Positions 1 to 9,981 of a DNA stretch of 64,000 bases are shown piece after piece; positions within the stretch are counted from its first letter, which is position 1, and each line of letters begins with the position of its first letter. Both the position numbers and the translations under genes were made by a program. The DNA comes from Spirogloea muscicola (lineage: Eukaryota; Streptophyta; Zygnematophyceae; Spirogloeales; Spirogloeaceae), in NCBI GenBank assembly GCA_009602725.1, contig WELB01000011.1, positions 287,691 through 351,690 on the forward strand, written 5' to 3'. The notes beneath the pieces were generated by a model. That model saw nothing but the letters and a program-made list of their open reading frames with translations. It was not told the origin of the DNA and searched no databases.

Positions 1-400
1 GGGGGGGGGGGGGGGGGGGGGGGGGGGGGTCGGGTACAGCCGCCACCCCCGGCCCAAGTAACGGCCCGGTAAGCGAACCCCGCCCATTAGCGCCGTTCAG
101 GGTGGTCACATTAACGGAGGTTGGCCTGCAGGCCGCGCCCACCCATCCCATAACCAACCGCCTCCGCGCCCGCCGCCTCCGCCGCCGCCGCCGCCTCCGC
201 TGCCGCCGCGGCCGTCGCCGCCGCCGCAAAAGTAGCCACGGGCCAACGGGCTCGCCGTGACGGGCCGCGGCGGGCTCCCGGCCCCAGCCTTCCAGCGAAG
301 CGAGCGGGCCCGCCCCTCGATCGGCCTGGAGGCCGGCCCTCCATCACCACGGCTTCTGAGAGCTCGTAGCGAAAGTTGAGGCTCTGAAGTTCGAGCCGCG
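1..400. other. Poly-G window start and GC-rich 5' region
   Basis: Bases 1-29 are all G, which probably marks a contig end or a sequencing artefact. The rest is very GC-rich, with CCG/GCC trinucleotide runs around 170-230 that create alanine- or glycine-rich open frames without protein character. It probably holds the promoter and 5' untranslated region of the gene that starts at 401. I see no gene in it. Confidence 0.5.
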
Positions 401-1507
401 ATGGCGCCTAGCCTGGCACGGGAGGCGCCTGGGCCAGCCATGCTCCCGCTTCTGGAGGGCTTGGAGCCGACCGCCGGCGCCCTTGCGGACGCGCTGACGA
501 CGCCGTACGAGGACTGCTTTCTGTAAGACCGCATCCTCCCAGAGGTACGAGCGCCCCTTTGTCGCACCGGCGAGACTATATAATGGATACCACTTAAGAT
601 ATTGTGGGTTGTACTTGGTGCAATTGGCTATAAGAAGCTGTTCACGAGGTTGGTCAGAATGGGGCCGCTCCAAGGGTCCAGAGCCCGGGGACCTCGGCTA
701 TCCCTGAATTGACCACGGGATTGATGGGACTCAGCTGATGTGCCAAATGACCGTGTCACACTCGCGTTGTCAATTGTACATTCACGTCTTGACTGCCTGC
801 CACGGTGCTAGCTCAAGGGCCTTGGCTGCGCTGATTTTGCTGCAGGATCAAGCTTGCTGATGACAATGCAGTAATGGTATCGAAGATGATTTTAGCCCCT
901 TGAACAGCAGACACCATCAGGATATCTACTCATCTTTTCGAAATAAGCCAGAAACTACCAGAAGCTTTGACACCACACTGACCATCCAGATGGATGTCTC
1001 TGGCCTCTTCCCGCTTGCAACAGCTTGCTCATTATGCGGACGAGGTGGGCGGCCCACTCTATGCCGTGGTCTTCAGGTCGATCAGAAAACTGGAGGCTGA
1101 CTCGGAGCAGCTGTATGCCGCCGATGCTGCCGCGCACGAGGAGGCCAAGAAGAGTGGAGGGCTGCTAAAGGTGCACCATAGTGAAATGTGGACAACTATA
1201 CATTCTTTGTACCATTGGCAAGTTAGCATGTCTAAAAGCCGGAGTTGTTTCATGATTCATGCACTGATGCCTGGCAGGCTTTTGCTTGCAGTATTGGTAT
1301 GGCACGCTCAACGAGCAGAGGGAGTGCCTGGCAACGTGCATCTGGTCCTCTAGGGAACACGCCCGGCGGGCACTGGGCAAGCCTTCGCACATCAAAGCCA
1401 TGCAGCTGGCCAGCCAGATGTACGTCATGTACGTTCTAGAACGGTACTGGATACACAAGTGCGGCGACTCAAAGTCAGGTCTTCACCTAGTCTTTGAGCG
1501 ACTGTGA
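401..1507 (+). CDS. Uncharacterised conserved-looking 172-aa protein, three exons
   Basis: Exons 401-522, 990-1170 and 1292-1507 join in frame (lengths 122, 181 and 216, total 519) with GT donors (gtaaga, gtgcac) and AG acceptors, giving 172 residues and a TGA stop. The middle exon reads HYADEVGGPLYAVVFRSIRK and the last begins YWYGTLNEQRECLATCIWSS, followed by REHARRA and a Tyr-rich helix. The density of W/Y/C and the perfect phasing argue for a real gene. I have a weak memory of similar C-terminal sequences in proteins annotated only as uncharacterised (UPF0643-like), and I cannot name a function. No signal peptide or membrane segment is visible. The N-terminal 40 residues are Ala/Leu/Pro-rich and could be a weak organelle-targeting sequence. 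The start is the first ATG in a GC-rich leader and could be wrong. Confidence 0.7.
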
Positions 1508-2099
1508 ATATGCCCAAGTCACTGCTCTAGGCTTGCCACGCCCTTACTCCCAGCATTAGACGGGCAGCTCAGACAGACGGCACTGCCGTCACTGATGTTG
1601 CTCCTGTCTGCATCACGTGTAGCAGCCAGGTACACTATTCTTTATTCTTTATTGTGAAAGCTACTCTCGTAGTCATGCAGGCACAGACTTCACAACCCTC
1701 ATTCTCTTATAATCATTCATTGTGCTGATTCGCACTGACGTATTGGCCTTCTCCGCTGCAACTATCCGTTGACGAAGAAGTGGCAGTGAGGAGCTTAGAC
1801 CTGCCGATGTGTTCAAGCAGGCGGTGCAGTTGAGGGGCCCGACAGTCATCTCCTTTTATGATGTTTTGCACTTGCCACTCCCTCAGTAGTGTACATACAT
1901 AAGTAAGGGTCCTGCTCACACTTGTTCAAAGCTATTCGGATGGTGAGGCATCTGTACTCCGTCCCTTCCTGCAACAAGTTCCAGTCACTGCAAGGTCAAC
2001 AGAAGCTACAGACGCAGACGAATGAGTAGGGCGTAAGAGCTGGACCTGAGGCAGGTCAAGCTGTGACTTGCATGCTAGCTTGGTGTAGAGGTCAGTTAG
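1508..2099. other. Intergenic, no gene seen
   Basis: This is the 3' flank of the 172-residue protein gene. It contains a short CTTTATT repeat near 1640. No coding sequence is recognisable on either strand. Confidence 0.5.
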
Positions 2100-3265
2100 A
2101 TGTATATCAATCCATCTAGCTCCTTTCAGAAGGGGGCAATGACTGTAAAGGCCAGCCCAAAGAACGGGACAATTTGCAAGGGGCCAGAAGAGAAAGAAGC
2201 AGCTCTTTCCAAGGGGGCGAGGGCTGTGGAAGGCCAGCCCAGAACCAGATAAGTGCAAGGCGGTGGCTGGAGAACAACGAAAGAGTGACACAGTCAAAAG
2301 AGGGTGATGACTGTGAAACCAGCTGTGAAACCCCCAAAATGAACGAGCAAGGATCAAAGACCTTCCGAAAGGGGCGGATGGCTGTGGCAAGGGCCAGCCC
2401 AAGAAACAACGGACAGAGGAGCCGGGGAGAGAGAAGTCGGTTGCTGTGAAGAGCCAGCCCAAAGTGAAAGCTGGCCCAAAGGAAGGCAATGGCTGTCACA
2501 GGCCAGCCCACAACGATGAACAAGGTCGTGAATTGGGCTGGAGGCTGCCAAGGACCACAAGCACGTGGCTTGCCAACTCGGCTAGCGGTCGCCGCATGCC
2601 ATTGGGCCGGGGGCCGACGGAATGTGTGTAACAGCCAGCTAGGTGAGCGCTCCTGGCGCCAGGAGGCTTCAGCGGAGAGGCGTTGCGGCGCGGGCGCCCG
2701 CGCATGGGAGGGCTGGAAGCGATAGGCCGTTTGCTCCCACTCCTGGTGGAGGGGCACTCGGCCCCCTGGCTCGACCAGGACAACCGAACAGAACAGAGGG
2801 GCCCTGCGGGCAGCCCCAGCTCCACCAAGGCCTCGCCGCTGGCTCCCACTCTCCTTTTGTGTTTTCTTTTTCCTGGGCTGGCCAAGCACAGCCATTGCCC
2901 TCACTGGTTTTCTTTTTCCTGGGCTGGCCAAGCACAGCCATTGCCCTCACTGGAAGAGTCTTTTTCTGGCGTGGGCTGGCCTCTGTTCAATCTTTCTACT
3001 GGGCTGGTCTTTCTACTGGGCTGGCCGATCACAGCCATCGCCCTCGAGTGGAGGAGTCTTCACATTCCATTGCCTCGCATTAGAAGAGCTTTTCGTTTCT
3101 TGTTCATTTTGTTGGGCTGGCCTCTCGCTGCCATGGCCTTACGTTGGAAGAGCTGGTTCTTTCTTCTCTCCCCTCCCCCCCTCCTCAGTCCCTGACTCCT
3201 TTTCCCCGCTCCTCCGCACTTTCATTGGGCTGGCCTTCCACAGCCAGTGCCCCTTTTGAAAAGCC
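2100..3265. repeat. Dense array of the hairpin repeat (subfamily A), two opposed halves
   Basis: At least six units lie in one orientation between about 2120 and 2560, with cores of the type GATGGCTGTGAAAGGCCAGC. At least six lie in the opposite orientation between about 2860 and 3265 (TGGGCTGGCC followed by CACAGCC). About 300 bases of unrelated GC-rich DNA separate the halves. Each core can fold as GGCTG-loop-CAGCC. Two adjacent 46-base units at 2862-2907 and 2908-2953 are identical. Long open frames across this region on both strands are repeats rather than genes: they have no homology I recognise and a biased composition. Confidence 0.8.
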
Positions 3266-3764
3266 TTCTTTCCTATCCTTGACACGTCTTGTCAGATGGT
3301 ATTCATAAAGGCAGAGCTACAAGCCTATGCAGAGTCATGCCACCTGAATTATCCTGAAAGCAAGCTTGAGCAAAAGATCATGCTGTGCTGTGTTGTTGTA
3401 TTCCTTCTGCTAGCCAGTCTATGACCTTTCAGGCCTATGAGCCCATAACAGATTAAACCTCAGATATTTGCACCTGTGACGAGGATGATTGGCCCTGGCA
3501 CTTCTTGTTTAGGTGTTCAAAGTATTCCGCTCCAGAATGATCAGCAGAGGTCGGGCCCTGCTTGACAAAAAGATTGCATCACTTACTAATACTGCTCCAG
3601 ATGGACATTGAACAGAAGCATTGTATAGTGGCCCATTGACATCGTGAATCACAGCCAGAGCATATCGGTCCCAGTACAGCAAGCATTACACATGATGCTT
3701 TAGCTGAGGCCAGAGGTGGACCCCCGATCAAAGGTGAACAGGCACTCATCGCAAAAGGTGGGTA
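3266..3764. other. 3' flank of the DJ-1-like pseudogene, duplicated material
   Basis: No gene is seen. The stretch around 3510-3590 (a CAGAGGTCGGGCCCTG core) recurs around 9785-9845, downstream of the intact DJ-1-like gene. The tandem duplication therefore included 3' flanking DNA as well as the gene. Confidence 0.5.
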
Positions 3765-5690
3765 AGCCAGACCTGGGTGCTGATGAGTTCCCTGTCGATG
3801 GTGACCTTGGGCATCATGGGGGGGCCTCTACCAAGATTCCGCAATTTTCTCTCAGCTCAGGCTCGACCTGTGAATGAGAACTGGAGGAGCTTTATGGAAG
3901 TACATGCTACATATGCAAGTTGGAGGCTTCCGGAGCCACAGCCTTTATGAGGGGCCCGTCAAAGGCACCATAGAAAAGTCCTAGTCAGATGAATCCCATC
4001 GCCTTGTATGGCAATTTGCCCAGCCACAGAAGCTCAATAATGTCCTCCTCGGCGTCTGAGTAGCACGTCATCTTGTATCCGTCATACGCCCAAGATGAGG
4101 TGGGCTGCACCTGCTTCGTGGACAGCAGGGCAATAGGGGCATGACAATCATTTCTGCACAGCAACACACACTGTTAATCCAACCAATATATGAGGACGAC
4201 ATGGCTACATTGTGAAACATTGGAGGTCCACGCCAGCTCGCAGGCTTCTCTGGCTACTCCAGAATGGGTAAGCAACTAGAGGAGAAAGAGCTGCTCCTCA
4301 CGTCTGTAGCTGGCTTATGCAAGATAGCTTACCGGTCGGCTTGGAGCGCTTGTGGAAGTGGAGGAGGATGCGGCCTAGCTCAGGGTCATTCCACAGGTCA
4401 GTCATGGGGCATGGCCTACAAGCACGAGGCACACAGAGCCAGTGAGCCCACGGAATATCCAGGTTGGTGAGTGTGGTAACACCGCAACTTCGACAGCTGC
4501 ATGCTTCAGTTTGTGCATCGTGACAATGATGACAGTCACCCTGACTGTCAGGCACCTTCGCATTCGAGAGGAGGTGCACGCAATGCTTGTGAGGAGCCCG
4601 AGAGATGGTCATCTCATGCTTGTTCCCATACAAGCAGCACATAGCTGTGTCTTCTTTGGAGAAGTAACAGGCAACACGACAAGTCCGCACCGACCTCCAG
4701 GGATAAGGACGCCATCAAAGGACTCCAGCTCTTCGTCGGAGAATGAGGCGAATGTGCGAGGCTGGGCCAGGTTGCCTTCGGCGTGCAGGCGCTCCAGCAG
4801 CTGCACCTCCTCGTTCTTCTCGGACCAGTGCCAGGGGTTGAACCACAGCTTGCTATCGGACAGAGGGTCCATCGACGGTGCGTTGCCCTTTGGGTTCGCA
4901 AACTGGATCGTCAGTGGTGAGCAAGGCATGTGTTTGCACCGTCAGTTGTATATTGAGGCCTACTCAACATACAACGTGGTAGTTGGAGTCGAGCAGCCGA
5001 ACGAGCGGCCCGCCTGGCTCCTTGAGGAAGAACCCTGTCAGCTGCTGCTTGCCACTCTGCAGCATCATAGGGAAGTGGGACCATCTGCACACTCGATTCA
5101 TACAGTTGAGCTCATAAAGTATCGACCCTCCTCTGACTTCTTCGGCAGTATCGTCGAATTGATCGGTGTCAAAAACGCCAGTCCAGTAGCAGATGCCCAC
5201 AGCTGAAGCAGCTTGCAGCTCGCTCTGTGCACGGCCGTTGTGTGTAGATCTAGTTCATGTCGTGTCGGCAACAGCCTCCTGAGAAGCAAGTGATTGAGAT
5301 AATGGAGTGGCGACCCTGACCAACGAGGTGAGGATTGCGAGAAGACCTGGAGGTCCACATGGTCGGGGCTGGAGCAGCAGATGAGGACCTTGCCCAGGGC
5401 GGCGCCGGCAGGCGCTGCTGTCGATTCCACGGCCGCAGCCGAGGGCACCTCCGTCGCGCAGCGTGCCGCCTGAAGCGCAAGCGGAGCCCGGCCATCGTCG
5501 GCCGTCTTGGGACCATCGGAGGCCGCCGAAAGCCGGTCAAGCAGGCGGAGGGCTCCGCGCCTGCGCCGCCGCTGCCACGGGCTGACGAGCGCCGCTGCCG
5601 GCGGCGCCTGCCGGGCGCAGCGGCAGCGGCTGCGGAGGGCCGCGGGCGAGATTGCTGGCGCGGCTGCGAGGCTGGCGGCAGCCATGGCCA
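3765..5690 (-). pseudogene. DJ-1/PfpI-family copy 1, frameshifted
   Basis: Six blocks match the exons of the intact copy at 9982-11515 in order. They are an N-terminal block with GKVLICCSSPDHVDLQ (ending at 5347), a block with TGFFLKEPGGPLVRLLDSNY (about 4970-5063), a block with FANPKGNAPSMDPLSDSKLW through GVLIPGG (about 4691-4896), MTDLWNDPELGRILLHFHKR (about 4330-4413), CHAPIALLSTKQVQPTSSWA (about 4004-4160), and a degraded last exon around 3785-3850. Relative to the intact copy, single bases are missing in the HAPM block, just before the nucleophile Cys codon, and in the EAxPMxPKV block, so the frame does not hold. The donor after LPYK is GCGATG instead of GTGAGT. The N-terminal extension upstream of GKVL is longer and Ala/Arg-rich. 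The clean exon-like remains suggest recent decay or a mis-assembled paralogue. Confidence 0.75.
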
Positions 5691-5730
5691 GCTTAGCGAG
5701 CTCGGGCAACCGGATGGAGGCCCCGTCCAG

Positions 5731-5915
5731 TAGAGGGTGATGGCTGTGACCGGCCAGCCCAGGAGAATAGTGAACGATGCTCGAAGGGGCCAGAGAAGCG
5801 CTGAAGCACACGGCGATTTCAAGTGCCCACTGGGTGCTCAGTTTTCCCTAGTGAGCCGCTGGTTAGAGAATCTAGTGGTCGGGTAGCAGGTCTCTTGTCT
5901 GTAGGCAGAGGCTGC
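5731..5915. repeat. Hairpin repeat, long form, upstream of DJ-1-like copy 1
   Basis: It starts AGTAGAGGGTGATGGCTGTG and continues with CCGGCCAGCCCA, then a stretch ending near GTAGGCAGAGGCTG. About 185 bases align with the copy at 14699-14885, including AAGCACACGGCGA and CACTGGGTGCTCA. It lies just upstream of the DJ-1-like copy. A shorter relative occupies the equivalent place (about 11853-11886) upstream of the intact gene. Confidence 0.75.
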
Positions 5916-6049
5916 AGGGGGTGGCTCTCGAGCCAGAGGAACAACAATGCGGTTGCTGAATTCACGAAAGCGGATCAAAGGCCGCTCTTCTTTGTATAGC
6001 CGCTTTCCAGGTGCGTTCAGAGGCTAGGAGAGAGGGAGAAGACAATTTT

Positions 6050-6520
6050 GTGTACTTGAAATAAACGAGGGCCAAATGGCCAAGTACAAAGGCAATCACA
6101 TCTAAGACCTACTTAACCTTCTTCAGCAAATTGACCCGCTCAGTAACCACGGGTCAAAACATAAAGGTCACTAATCGATGCCTGAATGCTAGATGTCAGA
6201 GATGAAGCCCTTCTGCCACCAACTAGAGCTCGCCCAGCTTTCTGGTGCAAAGCATAGCCTGGGCACGCTGCAAACGGGCCGATTCTCGTCTTCGCAAGAA
6301 CGACAGATATGCAGCTGGCAAGCCCTTCTCAGCTGGATACACATCTGCACGACGTGTGTAGCCTACATTGGCAATATTCTTTAGAAGTGTGTGGAAGCGA
6401 GGACCCAGACAGCCAAAGATGTCAACTGCCGCTGGCAGGAGCTGATCGCGTTGGGGGTAATCAGAGTGCCGCCGCTACTTTCTTTGTTCCGCACTGCCCA
6501 CTGCGTGACCAGCGATGTGT
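6050..6520 (+). repeat. About 470-base dispersed repeat, inverted partner at 29560-30060
   Basis: The segment begins near GGGCCAAATGGCCAAGTACA and contains the short hairpin GACCCG...CGGGTC (about 6137-6159). It then has a region with CAGCTGGCAAGCCCTTCTCA and the conserved stretch CAGACAGCCAAAGATGTCAA. All of these blocks occur in reverse order on the opposite strand at 29560-30060. I see no gene in it, although short open frames cross it. Confidence 0.7.
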
Positions 6521-7310
6521 GTCGATGGTGGACCTTCATACGCCACCGTAACGACATCAACCAAGGCCCGTGGTCCTGCACCAGGTTGCACGCCCACAAT
6601 GTCTAGTGTGCGGCGATGATGACGTCCCTGGGCGTCCGTGGTGGTAGGCGTACGAGAAGGGGGGGGGGAGGGGGGGGGGTGCCACTTGGCCGCGGCCTCG
6701 CACAAGCGGCGTCGTCCAACGTGGCTACCAGTTGGCGAGGCCTGGCTCGGACGTGGCTTCGCCTACGTGGACGGCGCTCCGGCTGGACGCGCCAACGTGG
6801 CTGCCTGGTCCCGGGGGACAGGATCCGACGTGGCACACACCCTTGGCCGCTGTCCCCAAAAGCTGCTCCTTCTACTCGCTCGTTTGGGCTGGCCTTTCAC
6901 GTGCAACGTGCTCGGGCCGTCTGGCTTTCAAGTGGCCAGACCTTCTGCAGCGGCTTCTATGGTTCTAGAGGTTACTGAGCGCTCCCTGGCTGATGTCTTG
7001 GTCCTAGTCGTTCGCACTCAGGCTCCCTCAGACCTTGTCCATTCTTTTGGGCTGGCCTTTCCCAGCCACCAATCAATCTGGCCGCGCTTCTGCTATGGCG
7101 GGCCATCAATCGTTCGTCAGGGACAGCAAGGTGAGCTGCCCGGCTTCAGTGCCGGTCCGCTTGCCCAGGTGTTCCGTATGCGGCTCCCCACCTCATGTCA
7201 GCGATCCCAGGGTCATGCAGTGCACTTGCAAGGTGGCCGCGCTTTGGCTGCTTCTGGGTTGCGTTGGGGAATATTAAGAGCTGCGGTGACACAAAGTTGC
7301 GGCTGCTGAC
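6521..7310. repeat. Composite repeats, including a coding-like segment
   Basis: GC-rich DNA with G runs at 6660-6680 is followed by hairpin-repeat cores at about 6888 and 7052 (GGGCTGGCCTTTC). From about 7160 to 7255 there is a segment whose translation, QVFRMRLPTSCQRSQGHAVH followed by GGRALAASG, resembles segments at 23528-23640, 31146-31260 and, inverted, 51440-51560. I treat it as part of the dispersed element. Confidence 0.55.
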
Positions 7311-8290
7311 TTGGGGTCACTAAGCTTGCGCTTTACGAAGCCCATACACTGCCACTTCATAGCTGTCTAATTTCAGCACCTTCCAGCCCTTCGGCTCGCT
7401 TTCGTCTGGCAGGAGGTTGTGTGAACTTGTCCGCTCGCCCCCGTGTGCGCAGCGGAGCATGTGGGCCGCCAGCGCCGCAGGGTCATCGTTTGGACCTAGT
7501 CCACTTCTTGTGGGCTGGCTTTTCACAGCCCTCCCCCAGTTGGAAGAGCCCCTCTCTTTCACAGCCCCTGCCCCTTTTGGAAGAGCTTACTTCTCTCAGC
7601 TGCCACTTATATGACGATTTAGCCAACCCGTCGCCTATCATGCCTGGCTTGTGCGGCTTTTGTTTGATTGCGGACCTCGTCAAGACATATTCCTTGGACG
7701 CACAAACCAATTGGCGGGGCACGCTGTCAGCTAAACCGCAGGCGCCAAGGGGCGCAAGCGCGGAATTCCCTGTCAGTGACGAGTTTTGTCTGGCAGGCGA
7801 GTCGAGGTCCACCTGGCTTTTCAGAATCAGTAGCTCGGCCTTCTCAAATAGCTCATCTTCTGCTTTTGCGGTGAGTGGTAGTCCGGCGTCAAGGGTAGCA
7901 GGGCGAGCAGCCCGGTTGCTTGCCGCCGATTCGACTCCTCCGATGCGAATGCCCCTTCAACAATTTGTAATAGGCTCCAGCCTTCTCAGGCGTTCACTGT
8001 GCATTTGCGAGCAGGTCACGCCTTGGCTGCTGCCACTGGCTTACAACGCAGTTACTCTTTTCCAGCTGCAAGCTACTGCAACTTACGGCTTTGATTAGTG
8101 GTATTCAGCATTCACTGGTTGTAGCCGCTTTGTAACGTTGCGTGGTTTGTGCTTGCGGCCCTATACAAAGCTTCGACACCTAAACTCTAATCTGCGAATA
8201 CAGTGGATGTCCGTTTAAATTTCGGGATGGCCATTCTCAGCCATCGCCCCTTTCGGAAGAGTTCTCGGCCAACCAAGAGCATATCATGCT
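7311..8290. other. Intergenic with two hairpin-repeat cores
   Basis: Cores lie at about 7510-7545 (TGGGCTGGCTTTTCACAGCC) and in degraded form at about 8226-8262. The open frame at 7421-8098 has no recognisable domain and is probably not a gene. Confidence 0.45.
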
Positions 8291-8615
8291 GAGTTTACCA
8301 GGTCTGATGCTGTCTGGTATACTTGCACACTTGCGTGCATGTATGCAATCAGTAGTACAGGTGCTTCCAGTGCAAGAGGATGCTCTTGGAAGTGCGCGTG
8401 GCTATTGTGGCCAGGTATTACAAACTCTGCTCGACATCAATTGGTGCAGGTCGTGCCTTGCAAGTACTCAACAGACCAAGTATCTCACAGCGCAAACATG
8501 CTCCGCACTGGATACTCTAGCAAAGAAGTGCTTGAGTACTGCCCTTCACGCATCCTCAGCTAGAAATTTCAAGAAAAGTCATGTTTGTATTGCTGGAAGC
8601 AGTGGCTTATCTAGG
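8291..8615. other. Duplicated flank, no gene seen
   Basis: A block ending CTGGATACTCTA (about 8500) recurs near 9900, and other pieces resemble 9700-9800. This is 3'-flank material of the DJ-1-like tandem repeat. Confidence 0.45.
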
Positions 8616-8621
8616 CCTGGC

Positions 8622-8990
8622 AACTGATGGTTTTGCTCTCAACAATGACCTTAGGCGTCAAAGGAAGCGCCTCCACGATGATGGCGCCATCGTCCCTGAA
8701 ATCCGTCTCCACCAGCGGATGACAGCACAGAACTTCTCTTGACCGACACATACTTGCATTTCCAAGAAAGCGATCTAATAATATTGCGATTATCTGAACG
8801 AAACGATTTGAACGCAGATCAAGTAACTGATAAAAGTACTTGCTCAACTACACCAGCGACATAAATCTGCCTCCCAGTCCTGGAGCAAGTTGTGTTGTAC
8901 CCGGCTTATGCGCATAGTGCACTTGGCTCCGCTTGCTTTGTGAACAGTACTGCAATTTCGAGTGTGGCTGATCACTCCTGCGCAGCACCC
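8622..8990 (-). pseudogene. DJ-1/PfpI-family copy 3, remnant of the last two exons
   Basis: The minus strand reads DGAIIVEALPLTPKVIVESK and ends SCQA-stop, matching the last exon of the intact copy (NGAIMVEALPMIPKVTVD). Just upstream (about 8880-8985) lies a degraded match to the exon carrying the catalytic Cys: the aligned codon after GGAGTGATC is AGC (Ser) instead of TGC (Cys), and the frame is lost soon after. I see no trace of the other exons. It is a partial, dead copy between copies 1 and 2. Confidence 0.7.
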
Positions 8991-9981
8991 CGGATGCCAA
9001 GGTCACCTACTCAAAGCACTCATAAGACTAGATAATAATTGATTACAAACTGGCGGAGCAGCAGCTTGTCTTCTTCTATGCAAGTGATAATTAACGACTG
9101 GCAAGCAGCACTTCAAACAATGCTTGAAGCTTTGGCTGAGATTGCAGTTAGTGGGCTGTTCGGACTGCTCAACGGCCGTAAAAGTCGAGGTGAGTGCGGC
9201 TGACATTGGGTAGTACTGCAGGTAATACTGAAGCATTATTACTGAAGCATGGCCTGCAAGCAATCAAGATGTGAATTGATCTGACCGCTGGTTATTTCAG
9301 ATTGGAGGTTTAAACACTAAGGCAAAAGCCTCCTTACGAATGATCGGCAATCTGATTTTTTTCAGCGCATCTAATTTCAATCTGGATAAGCTTTGCATGT
9401 TTACTTTGTGTGGTGCTTTCTATGTCACGAATCTCAATGCCGTTCCTACTACAGGCTTTGTCCTTACCAATTTTGCAGTCAGCTATGCATGACAGACTTT
9501 TGACAGGTGGTACAACCTTCGAGGTACTTTCAGGACCTCGGAGAGTATTTGCGTGTTACGTATGTAGCCTGACACAATTGATACAGGTGACTTATGGCTG
9601 CATGGTGGAAAGAGGTGCTTCACCGGACTGGTGAGCAGGATATACTATATACTCCGCATCATATCATTCTTCATATACTGCACAGGACAATTGTTCGTCA
9701 TGTTGTGGTGCAAGTGCTTACTCAGTTGACAGACGTGCGTGCCTGCGGTGCAAAAGCTTGCCCCTGCAACGGGGTTGGCTCTTCTCGCTCAGGTGTTTCA
9801 CAAACTCTGCTCCAAATTGATCGGCAGAGGTCGGGCCCTGTCTCATGACAAGAGTAAGATGTCAATATAACGATCATGAGCACAATCATGCTCCTCACTG
9901 GATACTCTAAGAGCAATTTGCTTAAGAGCAGCAACCACCCTTAGGATGCTTCGGCTGGTTTAACATAGCCGCCCAAAGACT
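8991..9981. other. Intergenic 3' flank of the intact DJ-1-like gene
   Basis: Nothing is recognised in 8991-9600. From 9700 to 9960 blocks are shared with 3510-3590 and 8500, which marks the extent of the tandem duplication. Confidence 0.4.

Noticed and set aside
1-29. Telomere or G-quadruplex signal
   Set aside because: A pure G run is not a plant or algal telomere repeat. It more likely reflects sequencing or scaffolding.
2116-2931. 271-residue minus-strand open frame and similar plus-strand frames at 2643-3195
   Set aside because: They run through the hairpin-repeat array. The protein is a series of translated repeat units (WASP, FLGW-type), with no domain or splice logic.
2100-3265. CRISPR-like array
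   Set aside because: The units vary in sequence, spacing and orientation and there are no constant-length spacers. The genome is eukaryotic and the unit occurs dispersed elsewhere.
5098-5822. Minus-strand frames of 190-237 residues continuing past the DJ-1-like copy 1
   Set aside because: The distal part translates a hairpin repeat and the GC-rich leader. Only the GKVLICCSSPDHVDLQ part is related to the gene.
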